Shown: piece after piece, positions 28,562 through 37,317 of the stretch
How positions within the stretch are numbered: the first letter of the stretch is position 1
How the letters are laid out: each line of letters opens with the position of its first letter
Assembly: GCA_963720785.1 (NCBI GenBank)
Contig: CAVRGQ010000003.1
Span: forward strand, 62,001 to 126,000
Source: CAVRGQ01 sp963720785
Lineage (GTDB): Bacteria > Actinomycetota > Acidimicrobiia > IMCC26256 > DASPTH01
DNA length: 64,000 nt
Direction: 5' to 3'
Program-made: the position numbers and the translations under genes
Notes under the pieces: model-generated
Database searches by the model: none
What the model was told of the DNA's origin: nothing
Seen by the model: only the letters and a program-made list of their open reading frames with translations

Positions 28562-28674
28562 CGTGCCCACCTCCCAGCTTCCCTCGGCCCCTTGCCCGTG
28601 TCCTCCCAGGTTTCGGCAGCCGGGGAGGGTCCCTTGAGGGTCGGAAGTCACACCGGGGTGGGTAACGTCGGCCG

Positions 28675-29373
28675 GTGCACCACAGCCCGATCACCTTCGC
28701 CCACCGGGGCGCCAGTGCCGACCTGCCGGAGAACACCCTGCGGGCCTTCCGGCGGGCCCTGGAGCTCGGCGCCCGGGGGCTGGAGTCCGACGCTCGTTGC
28801 AGCAGCGACGGCGAGGTGGTGCTGGTCCACGGGGCCACCGCCCGCCGGGGGCTCCTGCGTTCCCGCCGGGTGGCGTCGACCACCGCCGCCCGCCTCGCCG
28901 ATCTCGAGGTTCCCCGCCTCGCCGACCTCTACGAGGTCCTCGGCACCGACTACGAGCTCTCCCTCGACGTGTACGACCCGAAGGCCGGCGAGAAGATCCT
29001 CGACATCGCCGACGCCGTGGGAGCCACCGACCGGCTCTGGCTGTGCTCGGCCAACCGGATGCTGCTCGAGCGCCTCGGCCGCCGGGCGCCGGCCGCGCAC
29101 CTCGTGCACTCCGTGCGGCGGCGCAGACTCGACGTCCCTCCGGAGCGCCACGCGGCGCTCGCGGCCGAGTCGGGCATCCACGTGGTCAACATGCACCGCA
29201 CCGACTGGACCGGTGGGCTGGTGTCGCTCTACCGGCGGTTCGGGCTCGAGGTGTTCGCGTGGGACGTGCAGGAAGTGCGCCACTTCCGCGAGATGCTGCG
29301 TCTCGACGTCGACGCGGTGTACTCCGACCACGTCGACCGCATGGTCGCCGTCGTCGGCGAGTGGCGGCCCTGA
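28675..29373 (+). CDS. Glycerophosphodiester phosphodiesterase-like protein
   Basis: 232 aa from GTG. TIM-barrel GDPD family: FAHRGASADLPENT is the first catalytic His/Arg motif, ESDARCSSDGEVVLVHG the second. In active enzymes the second motif usually ends His-Asp; here it is His-Gly-Ala, and the metal-binding Glu/Asp pair is ESDA rather than EVDV. Activity may therefore be altered. Convergent with lepB (8 bases apart). Confidence 0.85.
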   Translation: MHHSPITFAHRGASADLPENTLRAFRRALELGARGLESDARCSSDGEVVLVHGATARRGLLRSRRVASTTAARLADLEVPRLADLYEVLGTDYELSLDVYDPKAGEKILDIADAVGATDRLWLCSANRMLLERLGRRAPAAHLVHSVRRRRLDVPPERHAALAAESGIHVVNMHRTDWTGGLVSLYRRFGLEVFAWDVQEVRHFREMLRLDVDAVYSDHVDRMVAVVGEWRP

Positions 29374-29380
29374 GCGAGAG

Positions 29381-30214
29381 CTAGAGCAGGCCGATGCGGC
29401 CGGGCGGCCAGATGCGCAGGAACACGCGCCCGACGATGCTCGACTGCTTCACCGGTCCGTTCGCGCGTGAGTCCTGCGAGTTCGTGCGGTTGTCGCCCAT
29501 CACGAAGATCATGCCGGCCGGCACCTTGCAGCCGCCCTCGGGGCTGTCGGGCGCGCACGCGTCGGTGCCGTCGCCCAACTTCGGCAACGTGGACGGGAAG
29601 ATGCTCGGTGTGCCCTTGGGCAGGTAGCTCTCGTCGAGCACCTTGCCGTCGATGCAGACCTTCTCGCCGTCGCACTGCGTGACCGTCTCGCCGGGCAGGC
29701 CGATGACCCGCTTCACGAGATCGTCGATACCGGCCTTGTGCCACTCCTTGTTGGGCGCCGAGGCGAAGACCATGATGTCGCCGCGGTGCACGTCGTGGAG
29801 GTCGTAGCTGAGCTTGTTGACGAGCACGCGGTCGCCGACCTCGAGCGTGGGGTCCATCGACGCCGACGGGATGTAGAAGGCCTGGAACAGGAACGTCTTG
29901 ATGACGATGGCGATGACCACCGCGCCGAGGATCAGGAGCGTCCACTCGATGGCGGTCCGGCTGGCTGCGCGGCGTCGGTCGGCGCCGCCCGTCTGGCCGT
30001 CGCCCGGCCGCTGACCGTCCCCACCGCCCTGCGAGTCGCCGGGCTGGTTGCCGGCCTGGTCACCGGGCTGGTTGCCTGCGGGAATGTCGTCCACGGGCCC
30101 GGGCTCCTCGGTGCCGACGGCGGTGTCCTGGGTGAGATCGTCGGTCACGAGGTCGGCTGCTCCACTGCCCCATCCTCGCAGATGGCGACCCCGAGTCGCG
30201 GACGCGGGGGTCAC
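29381..30214 (-). CDS. lepB: Signal peptidase I
   Basis: 277 aa from GTG 30214, which overlaps the pafC stop (GTGA); an internal GTG at 30148 is also possible. A disordered Gly/Gln/Pro N-tail (about 80 residues) precedes one transmembrane helix (about 88-110). Catalytic dyad Ser119 (in PSASMDPTL) and Lys168 (in DLVKRVIGLPGE), and the later GDNRTNSQDSR motif. Removes signal peptides of secreted proteins at the membrane. Confidence 0.93.
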   Translation of the reverse strand: MTPASATRGRHLRGWGSGAADLVTDDLTQDTAVGTEEPGPVDDIPAGNQPGDQAGNQPGDSQGGGDGQRPGDGQTGGADRRRAASRTAIEWTLLILGAVVIAIVIKTFLFQAFYIPSASMDPTLEVGDRVLVNKLSYDLHDVHRGDIMVFASAPNKEWHKAGIDDLVKRVIGLPGETVTQCDGEKVCIDGKVLDESYLPKGTPSIFPSTLPKLGDGTDACAPDSPEGGCKVPAGMIFVMGDNRTNSQDSRANGPVKQSSIVGRVFLRIWPPGRIGLL

Positions 30215-31155
30215 ACCGCTCCATAGCGGTCACTCAGCCGGGCGGCGGCCGCGGCGGCGAGGCCGGTGAAGGCCTCCGGACCCTCGACGCGTGCGTCGGG
30301 ACCGAGCGTGAGCAGCAGCCGTTCGAGCCAGGCCGGCTCGCTGATCGCCAGCACCACCCGGTGGGCGCCGCCGGCGAGGGGTTCGACCGATTCGAGCGGG
30401 TGGCTCTCCACCACCCACGCGGCGTCGGGGCCGAGCCAGAGCGTGACGCGGGGGTCGTCGTCGTTCGGTGAGTACACGAGCCCGGGCCCGCCGTCCTCCG
30501 GGCGCGACGCCGGGTCGAAGTGGTCGCCGGTGGCGCGCAGCCCCCGGACCCGGTCGACGCGGAAGAGGCGTTCCGCCTCCGCCGAGTGGCACCACGCCGC
30601 CACGTACCACGCCCCGAACGCGTGGAACACCCTCCACGGGTCGATCACCCGCGTCGACATCTCGTCGCGGGCGAAGGAGTAGTAGTCGATCTCGACCTGC
30701 TCGTGCGCGGCGGCGGCGTCCTGCAGCGCCTCCACGTGGTCGCTGCCGCCGACGTCGACGGCGAGGCCGCCCCGCGCACCGACCGCTTCCTCGAGCCGGC
30801 CGAGCGCGGTGGCGAGTGGGCCGGCGGTGTCGGACCCGGGCACGCCGAGCAGCGCGCGCCCCGCCGCGAGGAGCGCGATGCCCTCGGCCGGCGTGAGGCG
30901 CAGCGGCCGTTCGAAGTACTCGGCGAGACGGATCTCCACCTCGCCGTCGATGATCGACACGTCGATGAGGCGATCCGCGGTGTACGGCGGGAGCCCGCAC
31001 ATCGGCAACAGCTCGAGGTCGCGTTCGAGCTCCGCTTCGGACACCTCGAATCGTTCGGCGAGCTCGGCGACGGTGATGCCGGGGTGCGCGAGGATCCACG
31101 GCACCAGCGCGAGCACGCGGCGCAACCGCGGCGCGACCTGCGGTCGGGGGCTCAC
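30211..31155 (-). CDS. pafC: WYL-domain regulator PafC
   Basis: 314 aa from GTG overlapping the pafB stop (GTGA). HTH-like N-terminus (VLALVPWILAHPGITVAELAERFEV), WYL domain in the middle (IDYYSFARDEMSTRVIDPWRVFHAFGAWYVAAWC), and WCX-type C-terminus. With PafB it forms the transcription activator of the LexA-independent DNA-damage response in mycobacteria; WYL domains sense nucleic-acid ligands. Confidence 0.92.
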   Translation of the reverse strand: MSPRPQVAPRLRRVLALVPWILAHPGITVAELAERFEVSEAELERDLELLPMCGLPPYTADRLIDVSIIDGEVEIRLAEYFERPLRLTPAEGIALLAAGRALLGVPGSDTAGPLATALGRLEEAVGARGGLAVDVGGSDHVEALQDAAAAHEQVEIDYYSFARDEMSTRVIDPWRVFHAFGAWYVAAWCHSAEAERLFRVDRVRGLRATGDHFDPASRPEDGGPGLVYSPNDDDPRVTLWLGPDAAWVVESHPLESVEPLAGGAHRVVLAISEPAWLERLLLTLGPDARVEGPEAFTGLAAAAAARLSDRYGAV

Positions 31156-32093
31156 GCGCCGCTCCCCTGACTGCCCGCGATCGCGGCGAGCCACGTGACC
31201 ATCTCGTCGCGCAACTCGGATGGCGCCAGCACCTCGGCGTGGTCGAGGAGCTCGAGCACCCAGGTGCGGAACGCGGCGCGGTTGACGACCTCGAGCGCGA
31301 CGACGACCGCGCCGTCGTCGCGGCGATCGAGCACCGACTCCTCGCCCAGCTGCTCGACCACCCATCCCGCTCGCGGCGCGTCGACGAGCACCTCGGCCCG
31401 CACGGGCTGGTCCTCGCCGTAGGTCATGGGGTCGGCGCGGACGTACTCCCCCGGGTCGACGTCGGGCGGTGGTTCGAAGGTGCCCGCCGCCCCGATCACG
31501 GGATCGCCCTCGATGCGGTCGATGCGGAAGGCGCGGGGTGCGTCGCGGTCGCGGTCGTGGCCGACGACGTACCAGTGGCCGAAGCGCAGCACGACGCCGT
31601 ACGGATCGAGGGTGCGGTCCTCGTCGCGATAGGAGAACTCCACGGTGGAGCGGCGGCGGACCGCGTCGAACAGCGCCGCGAGCGCCGGCGTGACCGGCAC
31701 CTCGGCGAGCGTCGCGTGGGCGCCACTCCCCTCCAACCCGCCGAGCTTGGCGAGGCCCTCACGCCCGGCGTCACCTTCGAGGCGCACCGCAGTGACGGCC
31801 ACGTGCAACGCCGCGAGCTCGGGCGGGGTGAGGCCGAGGTCGGGCAGGTAGTAGTCGTCGGCGTGGATGCGGTACGCCTGCTCCGCCCCGAAGCCGTCGA
31901 CCGTCTCGACGCGGATCGGGATGCCGAGCTCGCGCAGCGTCTCCTTGTCGCGCTCGAACTGGCGGCGACGCGCGACCTTGTCGTCGGGGTACCGCGGCTC
32001 CACCCGCTCGGCGAGCTCGTCGAGGGTGAGCGGGCGGCGGGTGTCGAGCAGTGTCGCGGTGAGGTTGAGGAGCCGTTCGAGGCGGTCAGCCAC
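31152..32093 (-). CDS. pafB: WYL-domain regulator PafB
   Basis: 313 aa from GTG. HTH N-terminus (RLLNLTATLLDTRRPLTLDELAERV, RRRQFERDKETLRELGIPI) and WYL domain (VEFSYRDEDRTLDPYGVVLRFGHWYVVGHD). Partner of PafC. Overlaps the DUF3866 stop by a few bases and pafC by 4, indicating one operon with the proteasome genes, as in mycobacteria. Confidence 0.92.
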   Translation of the reverse strand: MADRLERLLNLTATLLDTRRPLTLDELAERVEPRYPDDKVARRRQFERDKETLRELGIPIRVETVDGFGAEQAYRIHADDYYLPDLGLTPPELAALHVAVTAVRLEGDAGREGLAKLGGLEGSGAHATLAEVPVTPALAALFDAVRRRSTVEFSYRDEDRTLDPYGVVLRFGHWYVVGHDRDRDAPRAFRIDRIEGDPVIGAAGTFEPPPDVDPGEYVRADPMTYGEDQPVRAEVLVDAPRAGWVVEQLGEESVLDRRDDGAVVVALEVVNRAAFRTWVLELLDHAEVLAPSELRDEMVTWLAAIAGSQGSGA

Positions 32094-33198
32094 GCCCCGG
32101 CTCCGGCAGGAGAGGGTCGGCCTCCGACAGGAACGGTGCCGCGTGGCGCGCCGCGAGCGCGCCGGCGGCCGCGGCGGCCTGGAACAGCGCGGGGTCGTCG
32201 GCCGCGGGCCGGCCCATCGAGGTGATGCGCAGGCCGTGCGCGTCGAGCAGCGCGACCGCGTCGGGTGCGTCGTCGACGGGCACCAGATCGTGACGGCGGT
32301 CGATCCCCGCGGCCTCGAGGTCGGCGCGCAGCACGGCGGCCTGCGCCTCGGGAAGCGCGGGCACCGCGACCTGTGCGCGCTCGCGCGCGACGAGGCGCAG
32401 CGCGGTGGCGCTGTGGTGCGAGAGCCCGGCGTGACGGTCGCGCGGATCGGCGAACGAGACGCGCAGGCACGCGATGGGCACGCCGCCCAGCGCGACGGTC
32501 GCGTCGAGCACCTGCCCCACCTCGAGGCCCGTGAAGCCGAGCCGGGTGTTGGTGCCGACGATGCCGGGGCCCATCACGACCACCGCAGCGTCGGCCCGCG
32601 CGATGTGGCGCGCGATCGCGAGTGCGGAGTACACCGACACCGCCTCGAAGTCACCGCCGAACGCGTGGCCGCACGTGATGGTGGCGTCGACGAGCCCAAG
32701 TTCGCGCAGGTTGGCGACGAGGTCGGAGAGTGCGAGCGGCAGCCCCGCACCGTCGGTCATCACGTAGGCGAGCCGCCCGTTCGGCGCGCACGCCTTGAAC
32801 GCCGCCGCGACCGCGGGCAGCTGGCTGTGCAGCGCGGCGGCCACCACCGGCAGGCCGTCGATGCTCTCGACCTCGGCGAGCTCCTCGAGGTGCTCCTCGG
32901 TGCTGCCGACGTCGGTCTGGATGCTGGTGTAGCGACCCTTGATGATGTGGCCGGGGCCCGCTTCGGACCAGCCGTCGCGCTCGAGGTTCCAGTGCACGAC
33001 GTGCCAGCCGCCGGTGCCGAGACCGAGCTCGACCGCCGTGGTGTTCACCACGACCTGGTCGCCCTCCGCCACCGGGCCGGTGAGCTGGGTGAGTGCGTAC
33101 GCCCGCTCGGGACCGTTGCCGAGGTCGACCTCGACGCGCTGCAACCCCTGGCGCGCGTCGAGCAACGAGACGACCCGACCGGTCCGGTACGACGGCAT
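32086..33198 (-). CDS. DUF3866 family protein
   Basis: 370 aa from ATG. Full-length match to DUF3866, an actinobacterial family often in this cluster: opening VVSLLDARQGLQRVEVDLG, the middle GRLAYVMTDGAGLPLALSDLV and GHAFGGDFEAVSVYSALAIARH, and the MGPGIVGTNTRLGFTGLEVGQ motif. No enzymatic function is known to me. It links pafA to pafB in the operon. Confidence 0.88.
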   Translation of the reverse strand: MPSYRTGRVVSLLDARQGLQRVEVDLGNGPERAYALTQLTGPVAEGDQVVVNTTAVELGLGTGGWHVVHWNLERDGWSEAGPGHIIKGRYTSIQTDVGSTEEHLEELAEVESIDGLPVVAAALHSQLPAVAAAFKACAPNGRLAYVMTDGAGLPLALSDLVANLRELGLVDATITCGHAFGGDFEAVSVYSALAIARHIARADAAVVVMGPGIVGTNTRLGFTGLEVGQVLDATVALGGVPIACLRVSFADPRDRHAGLSHHSATALRLVARERAQVAVPALPEAQAAVLRADLEAAGIDRRHDLVPVDDAPDAVALLDAHGLRITSMGRPAADDPALFQAAAAAGALAARHAAPFLSEADPLLPEPGRG

Positions 33199-33217
33199 GC
33201 GCGAGAGATTAGGGGCG

Positions 33218-34579
33218 CTACAGGCTTGCGATCAGGCGTTCGACGCGATCGTCCTGCGACTTGAAGGGGTCCTTGCAGAGGACGGTGCGCTGCGCCTGGT
33301 CGTTGAGCTTCAGGTGCACCCAGTCGACGGTGTAGTCGCGCTTGCGCTCCTTGGCCCGCTTGATGAACGCGCCGCGCAGCCGCGCCCGGGTGGTCTCGGG
33401 CGGGTTGGCGACCGCGTGCTCGATCGCCTCGTCGGTGGCCATGCGGTCGACCGCGCCCCGTCGCTCGAGCAGGTAGTAGAGCGAGCGCGAACGCGTGACG
33501 TCGTGGTAGGCGAGGTCGAGGAGCGCGACGCGCGGGCTGGTGAGCGCGAGGTCGTGACGCTCGCGGTACGCCTCGATCATGTGGTGCTTGATCACCCAGT
33601 CGATCTCGGTGGAGAGCTTCAGCGGATCGTTCTCGAGGTGGGTCATCACGTGCTCCCACATCGCGAGCGCCTGCTCCTCGAGCGGTGAGAGGCCGCGGCG
33701 CTTGGCGAACTGCATCGCCCGCTGCAGGTACTCGCTCTGCATCTCGACCGCGGAGAGCTCGCGTCCGTTGGCGAGGCGCACGCTGCCGCCGGCAGGTGAC
33801 ATCGTGGCTGATCTCGCGGATCGCGCGGATCGGGTTCTCCAGCGTGAGGTCGCGCCACGGACGTGAGTCCTCCTCGAGCATGCGCAGCACGATCGACATG
33901 GTCCCGATCTTCAGGAACGTCGTGTACTCGCTCATGTTGGAGTCGCCGACGATCACGTGGAGCCGGCGGAATCGCTCGGCATCGGCGTGGGGCTCGTCGC
34001 GCGTGTTGATGATCGGGCGCGAGCGCGTGGTCGCACTCGAGACGCCCTCCCAGATGTGCTCGGCGCGCTGGCTCACGCAGTACATCGCGCCGCGTGCCGT
34101 CTGCAGCACCTTGCCCGCACCTGCGTACACCTGGCGGGTGACGAGGAACGGGATGAGCACGTCGGTGAACTTCGAGAAGTCACCCTCGCGCTCGACGAGG
34201 TAGTTCTCGTGGCAGCCGTAGGAGTTGCCCGCGGAGTCGGTGTTGTTCTTGAACAGGTAGACCTCGCCGCGGATGCCCTCCTCCCGGAGGCGCTGCTCGG
34301 CGCTGCGCACCAGGCCTTCGAGGATGCGCTCCCCCGCCTTGTCGTGCACGACGAGATCCGCGATGGAGTCGCACTCGGGCGTGGCGTACTCGGGGTGGCT
34401 GACCCGACGTCGAGGTAGAGGCGGGCGCCGTTCTCGAGGAAGACGTTGCTCGACCGGCCCCACGACACGACCCGGCGGAACAGGTAGCGGGCGACCTCGT
34501 CGGGGCTCAGACGCCGCTGACCGCGCAGCGTGCAGGTGACGCCGTACTCGTTCTCGAGCCCGAAGATCCTGCGTTCCAT
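33218..34579 (-). CDS. pafA: Pup-protein ligase PafA (two frame breaks)
   Basis: Ligates the C-terminal glutamate of Pup to target lysines using ATP; 452 aa after repair, exactly the mycobacterial length. ATG 34579 begins ERRIFGLENEYGVTCTL (ATP-site Glu). A net shift near 34405 separates LYLDVGS from HPEYATPECDS; an extra C near 33790 separates EISHDVTCRR from VRLANGRELSA. Other motifs: NNTDSAGNSYGCHENY, PIINTRDEPHAD, RLHVIVGDSNMSE. C-terminal WVHLKLNDQ and LIASL. Glutamine-synthetase-like fold. Confidence 0.92.
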
Positions 34580-34685
34580 CTGGTCACCCTCTCAACGTGG
34601 CACCACGCTACCCGGCCCTGTGGACTGCGCCGTGGCCATACCGCTCCGCGCACAGCGCCCGAAACGGACCCCTAACATTCGGCGA

Positions 34686-35062
34686 ATGGAAGCCCGCCCG
34701 CCGATGACGCTCCTGACGTCGGTGGCCGGGTCGTTCCGCGCCCACGTGCTGCTGGCCCGCCTCGAGGCCGAGGGCATCGACGCGCAGCTGCGCGGCGCGC
34801 TCGACGGCGCCTACGGGTTCACGGTGGGCGATCTCGCCCGGGTCGACGTGTTCGTGCCCGAGGAGCAGCTCGACGACGCCAAGTACGTGCTGCTCGCCGA
34901 CGAGGTCGACGCCACGCTGGCGCGCACCTTCGCGAATGGTGGGACTCGGGTGCCGAAGCGGCCGGTGCGCGCCGCATCAGGTCGGCTGGGTGTGGTGGGT
35001 CACCTTGGCGATGCTCACCGTCGCCGTGGTCGGCGTGGTGCTGCGCGTCGATCGCCTGGTAG
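34686..35062 (+). CDS. DUF2007-like membrane-linked protein (frame breaks)
   Basis: About 125 aa. The ATG opens a DUF2007-like domain (LTSVAGSFRAHVLLARLEAEGIDAQLRG, then RVDVFVPEEQLDDAKYVLL), followed after one or two indels in 34930-34985 by a short linker (EWWDSGAEAAG in a second frame) and a C-terminal transmembrane helix (WVWWVTLAMLTVAVVGVVL in a third). The end at a TAG (35060-35062) is inferred from the converging prcA gene. DUF2007 domains often pair with signalling proteins. Boundary confidence is low. Confidence 0.5.
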
Positions 35063-35081
35063 CGGCTTCGTCCGGTCGCGG

Positions 35082-35767
35082 TCAGCCCGCGGCGAGGATC
35101 GTCGCGAGGGCCGGCGCCGTCGAGGCGGCGGAACGTGCGCCGTGGCCGGGCGCGATCGAGCAACGCGACCTCGAGCGGATCGGCCTCGAGCACGGTGTCG
35201 GGACCGGCGAGCAGCGCGGCGCCGAGGCGGATCGCCGCGCCGGCGTCGAGTTCCGGGTTGTAGCGCGCCTCGAGCGCCTCGGCGATCGTCTCGGCCTGAC
35301 CGCCGAGCACGGTGCAGCCCGCTTCGTCCATGACCGTGCCGTCGTAGAGGATGTGGTACAGCTCGTCGTCGGCCTGGTCGTCGCCGACCTCGCGCGAGGA
35401 GGATCTCCACCTCGTACGGCTTCATCTCGTGGGTGAACACCTGGCCGAGCGTCTGGCCGTAGGCGTTGGCGAGCGCGCGTGCGTTGACGTCTTCGCGGGC
35501 GAACGAGTAGCCCTTGAGGTCGGCCTGGCGCACGCCGGCGACGCGCAGCATCTCGAACTCGTTGTACTTGCCGACGCCCGCGAACGCGATGCGGTCGTAG
35601 ATCTCGCTGATCTTGTAGAGCGTGCGGAAGCTGTTCTCGGCGACGATCACGATGCCGTCGGTGGCGCTGAAGGCCACGAGGCTGCGCCCACGCGCGATGC
35701 CCTTCCGCGCGTAGTCGGCGCGGTCCTTCATCATCTGCTCGGGCGGGACGTAGAAGGGCATGCTCAC
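35082..35767 (-). CDS. prcA: Proteasome subunit alpha (two frame breaks)
   Basis: Outer ring subunit of the 20S core; gates entry and binds ARC. About 227 aa after repair. GTG 35767 overlaps the prcB stop. N-terminal MPFYVPPEQMMKDRADYARKGIARGRSLVAF, then the alpha-type EILLAEVG after an extra C near 35396. A second extra G near 35115 separates FRRLDGA from the terminal ALATILAAG ending at 35082. The N-terminal gating segment is intact. Confidence 0.92.
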
Positions 35768-36591
35768 AGCCCGCTCCCTTCTTCTCGGCCGCCGTACAGC
35801 GCCTCGGATCGTGTCGCGATCTCGTCGTCGGCGAGGGCGACGTAACCGTCGCCGGAGATCACCGCGACCATCGGGAAGATGCGCCGCACGAGGTCGGGGC
35901 CGCCGGTGGCGGCGTCCTCGTCGGCGGCGGCGAACAGGGCCCGCAGCGCGAGGTCGACCGCGGCGTCGCGCCCCATGTCGTCCTGCCAGATCGCCTTGAT
36001 CCAGTTGCGGGCGTGGACGCCGCCCGAGCCGTTGGTCTGGAAGTCGGCCTCTTCGTACTTGCCGCCGGTGACGTCGTAGCTGAACACCCGGCCACGCTGG
36101 CGGCGGCTCGTCGTAGCCGGCGAAGAGCGGGATCACCACGAAGCCCTGCATCGCGGCGGGCAGGTTGCCCCGCACCATCTGGCCCAGCTGGTTGGCCTTG
36201 CCCTCGAGCGAGAGGTACTCGCCCTCGATCTTCTCGTAGTGCTCGAGCTGCACCTGGAAGAGCTTCACCATCTCGACGGCGGGCCCGGCCGCGCCGGCGA
36301 TGGCGACGCCGGAGAAGTCGTCGGCCGGGAACACCTTCTCGATGCGGCGGCTGGCGATCATGTGGCCCGCAGTGGCCCGGCGGTCGCCGGCCATCACGAC
36401 GCCGCCGTCGTAGCGGATCGCGAGCACGGTGGTGCCGTGCATGATCTCGATGCGGCGGCCAGGTTCGAGCTGCCGGCGGCTTCGAGCCCGGCGCCCGGGA
36501 GGTCGTGCGGCGCGACGCGGCGGAGGAGGTCGACAAACGACGCGCCCGGGTCGGCGCCGGCCGCGAAGGTCGGCAGAGGAGTGTCGATCAC
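35764..36591 (-). CDS. prcB: Proteasome subunit beta (two frame breaks)
   Basis: Proteolytic subunit. GTG 36591 starts a propeptide of about 45 residues (IDTPLPTFAAGADPGASFVDLLRRV) that is cut before the catalytic Thr in HGTTVLAIRYDGGVVMAGDRRAT. One missing base near 36462 splits propeptide from the mature start; one extra base near 36100 splits PLFAGYDEP from GRVFSYDVTGGKYEEADFQTNGSG. About 275 aa repaired. Stop overlaps prcA. Confidence 0.93.
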
Positions 36592-36601
36592 GCGGGCGAG
36601 C

Positions 36602-37090
36602 CTATACGGGCGCTTCGCGCAGCTCCCCCGCCCTCGCCACGCGCGAGATCGACGAAGCTCGCGCATCTTCCGAGCTCGTCGTCGCGAGATAGGTGGCGGC
36701 GGCCAACAACGCGTCGAGGTCGTCCTTGAACTGGCCGAGCCCGCCGTTGCAGTTGAAGCAGAGGATCCCGCGCACCTTGCCGGTCTCGTGATCATGGTCG
36801 ACGTGCTCGGGATCCGGCCGCTGGCAGATCGCGCACAGGCCGCCCTGCTCCGCGACCAGCGGTCGAAGTCGTCGGCGCCGATGCCGTACCGGTGCTTCAG
36901 GTGGTAGTGCCGAGACCCGCCATGGAGACGTTTCCTCGACTCCTTGCGAGCGGCGGTTGTTGCACACCTTGCAGTACGAGTGGCGACCGTCCTTCGCCTT
37001 CTTGCTCGGCGGAAACTCGCTGTAGGGCTTGAGTTCCTTGCAGTCTGCGCATCGTTTCATGCGCTCATTCTGCGATTCGAGGTGAGACAT
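36602..37090 (-). CDS. Recombination endonuclease VII-like HNH protein
   Basis: 162 aa as open; ATG 37090, or ATG 37060 (MKRCADCKELKPYSEF). Zinc-binding CxxC pairs (CADCKEL, CKVCNNR; CAICQRP, CFNCNGG) and the HNH-type core HVDHDHETGKVRGILC. About 25 residues in the middle are garbled by a compensating +1 (near 36935) and -1 (near 36863): the alternate frame there reads RKRLHGGSRHYHLKHRYGIGADDFDR, the family's standard linker. Sits between pup and prcB; I recall the same placement in other actinobacterial proteasome loci. Likely a nuclease. Confidence 0.85.
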   Translation of the reverse strand: MSHLESQNERMKRCADCKELKPYSEFPPSKKAKDGRHSYCKVCNNRRSQGVEETSPWRVSALPPEAPVRHRRRRLRPLVAEQGGLCAICQRPDPEHVDHDHETGKVRGILCFNCNGGLGQFKDDLDALLAAATYLATTSSEDARASSISRVARAGELREAPV

Positions 37091-37111
37091 CTACGCCCTA
37101 TCGGACGTAAA

Positions 37112-37306
37112 TCACTCACCCCCTTTTTGTACATATGACTTAACGAATTCCTCTGCGTTCGACTCGAGGACGGAGTCGATCTCGTCGAGGAGATCGTCGA
37201 GTTCCTCCTTGAGCTCCTCGCCCTGCTTGGCGGGCGCGGCGGCCTCGACGGTCTCCGAGGCACGCTCCTTGGGGGCGGGCTTCTGCTTGCGCTCACGCTC
37301 GGGCAT
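37112..37306 (-). CDS. pup: Prokaryotic ubiquitin-like protein Pup
   Basis: 64 aa. Disordered, Lys/Glu-rich start (MPERERKQKPAPKERASE), central helix that binds ARC (ELKEELDDLLDEIDSVLE), and the conserved SYVQKGGE terminus. The last residue is Glu, so Dop deamidation is not needed before ligation; Dop would act as depupylase. Intact, unlike most of its neighbours. Confidence 0.97.
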   Translation of the reverse strand: MPERERKQKPAPKERASETVEAAAPAKQGEELKEELDDLLDEIDSVLESNAEEFVKSYVQKGGE

Positions 37307-37317
37307 GGGGGCTCCTC

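Noticed and set aside
34936..35436. Long + strand frame opposite prcA
   Set aside because: It is the antisense shadow of prcA; only its first part (the transmembrane helix) belongs to the DUF2007-like gene.
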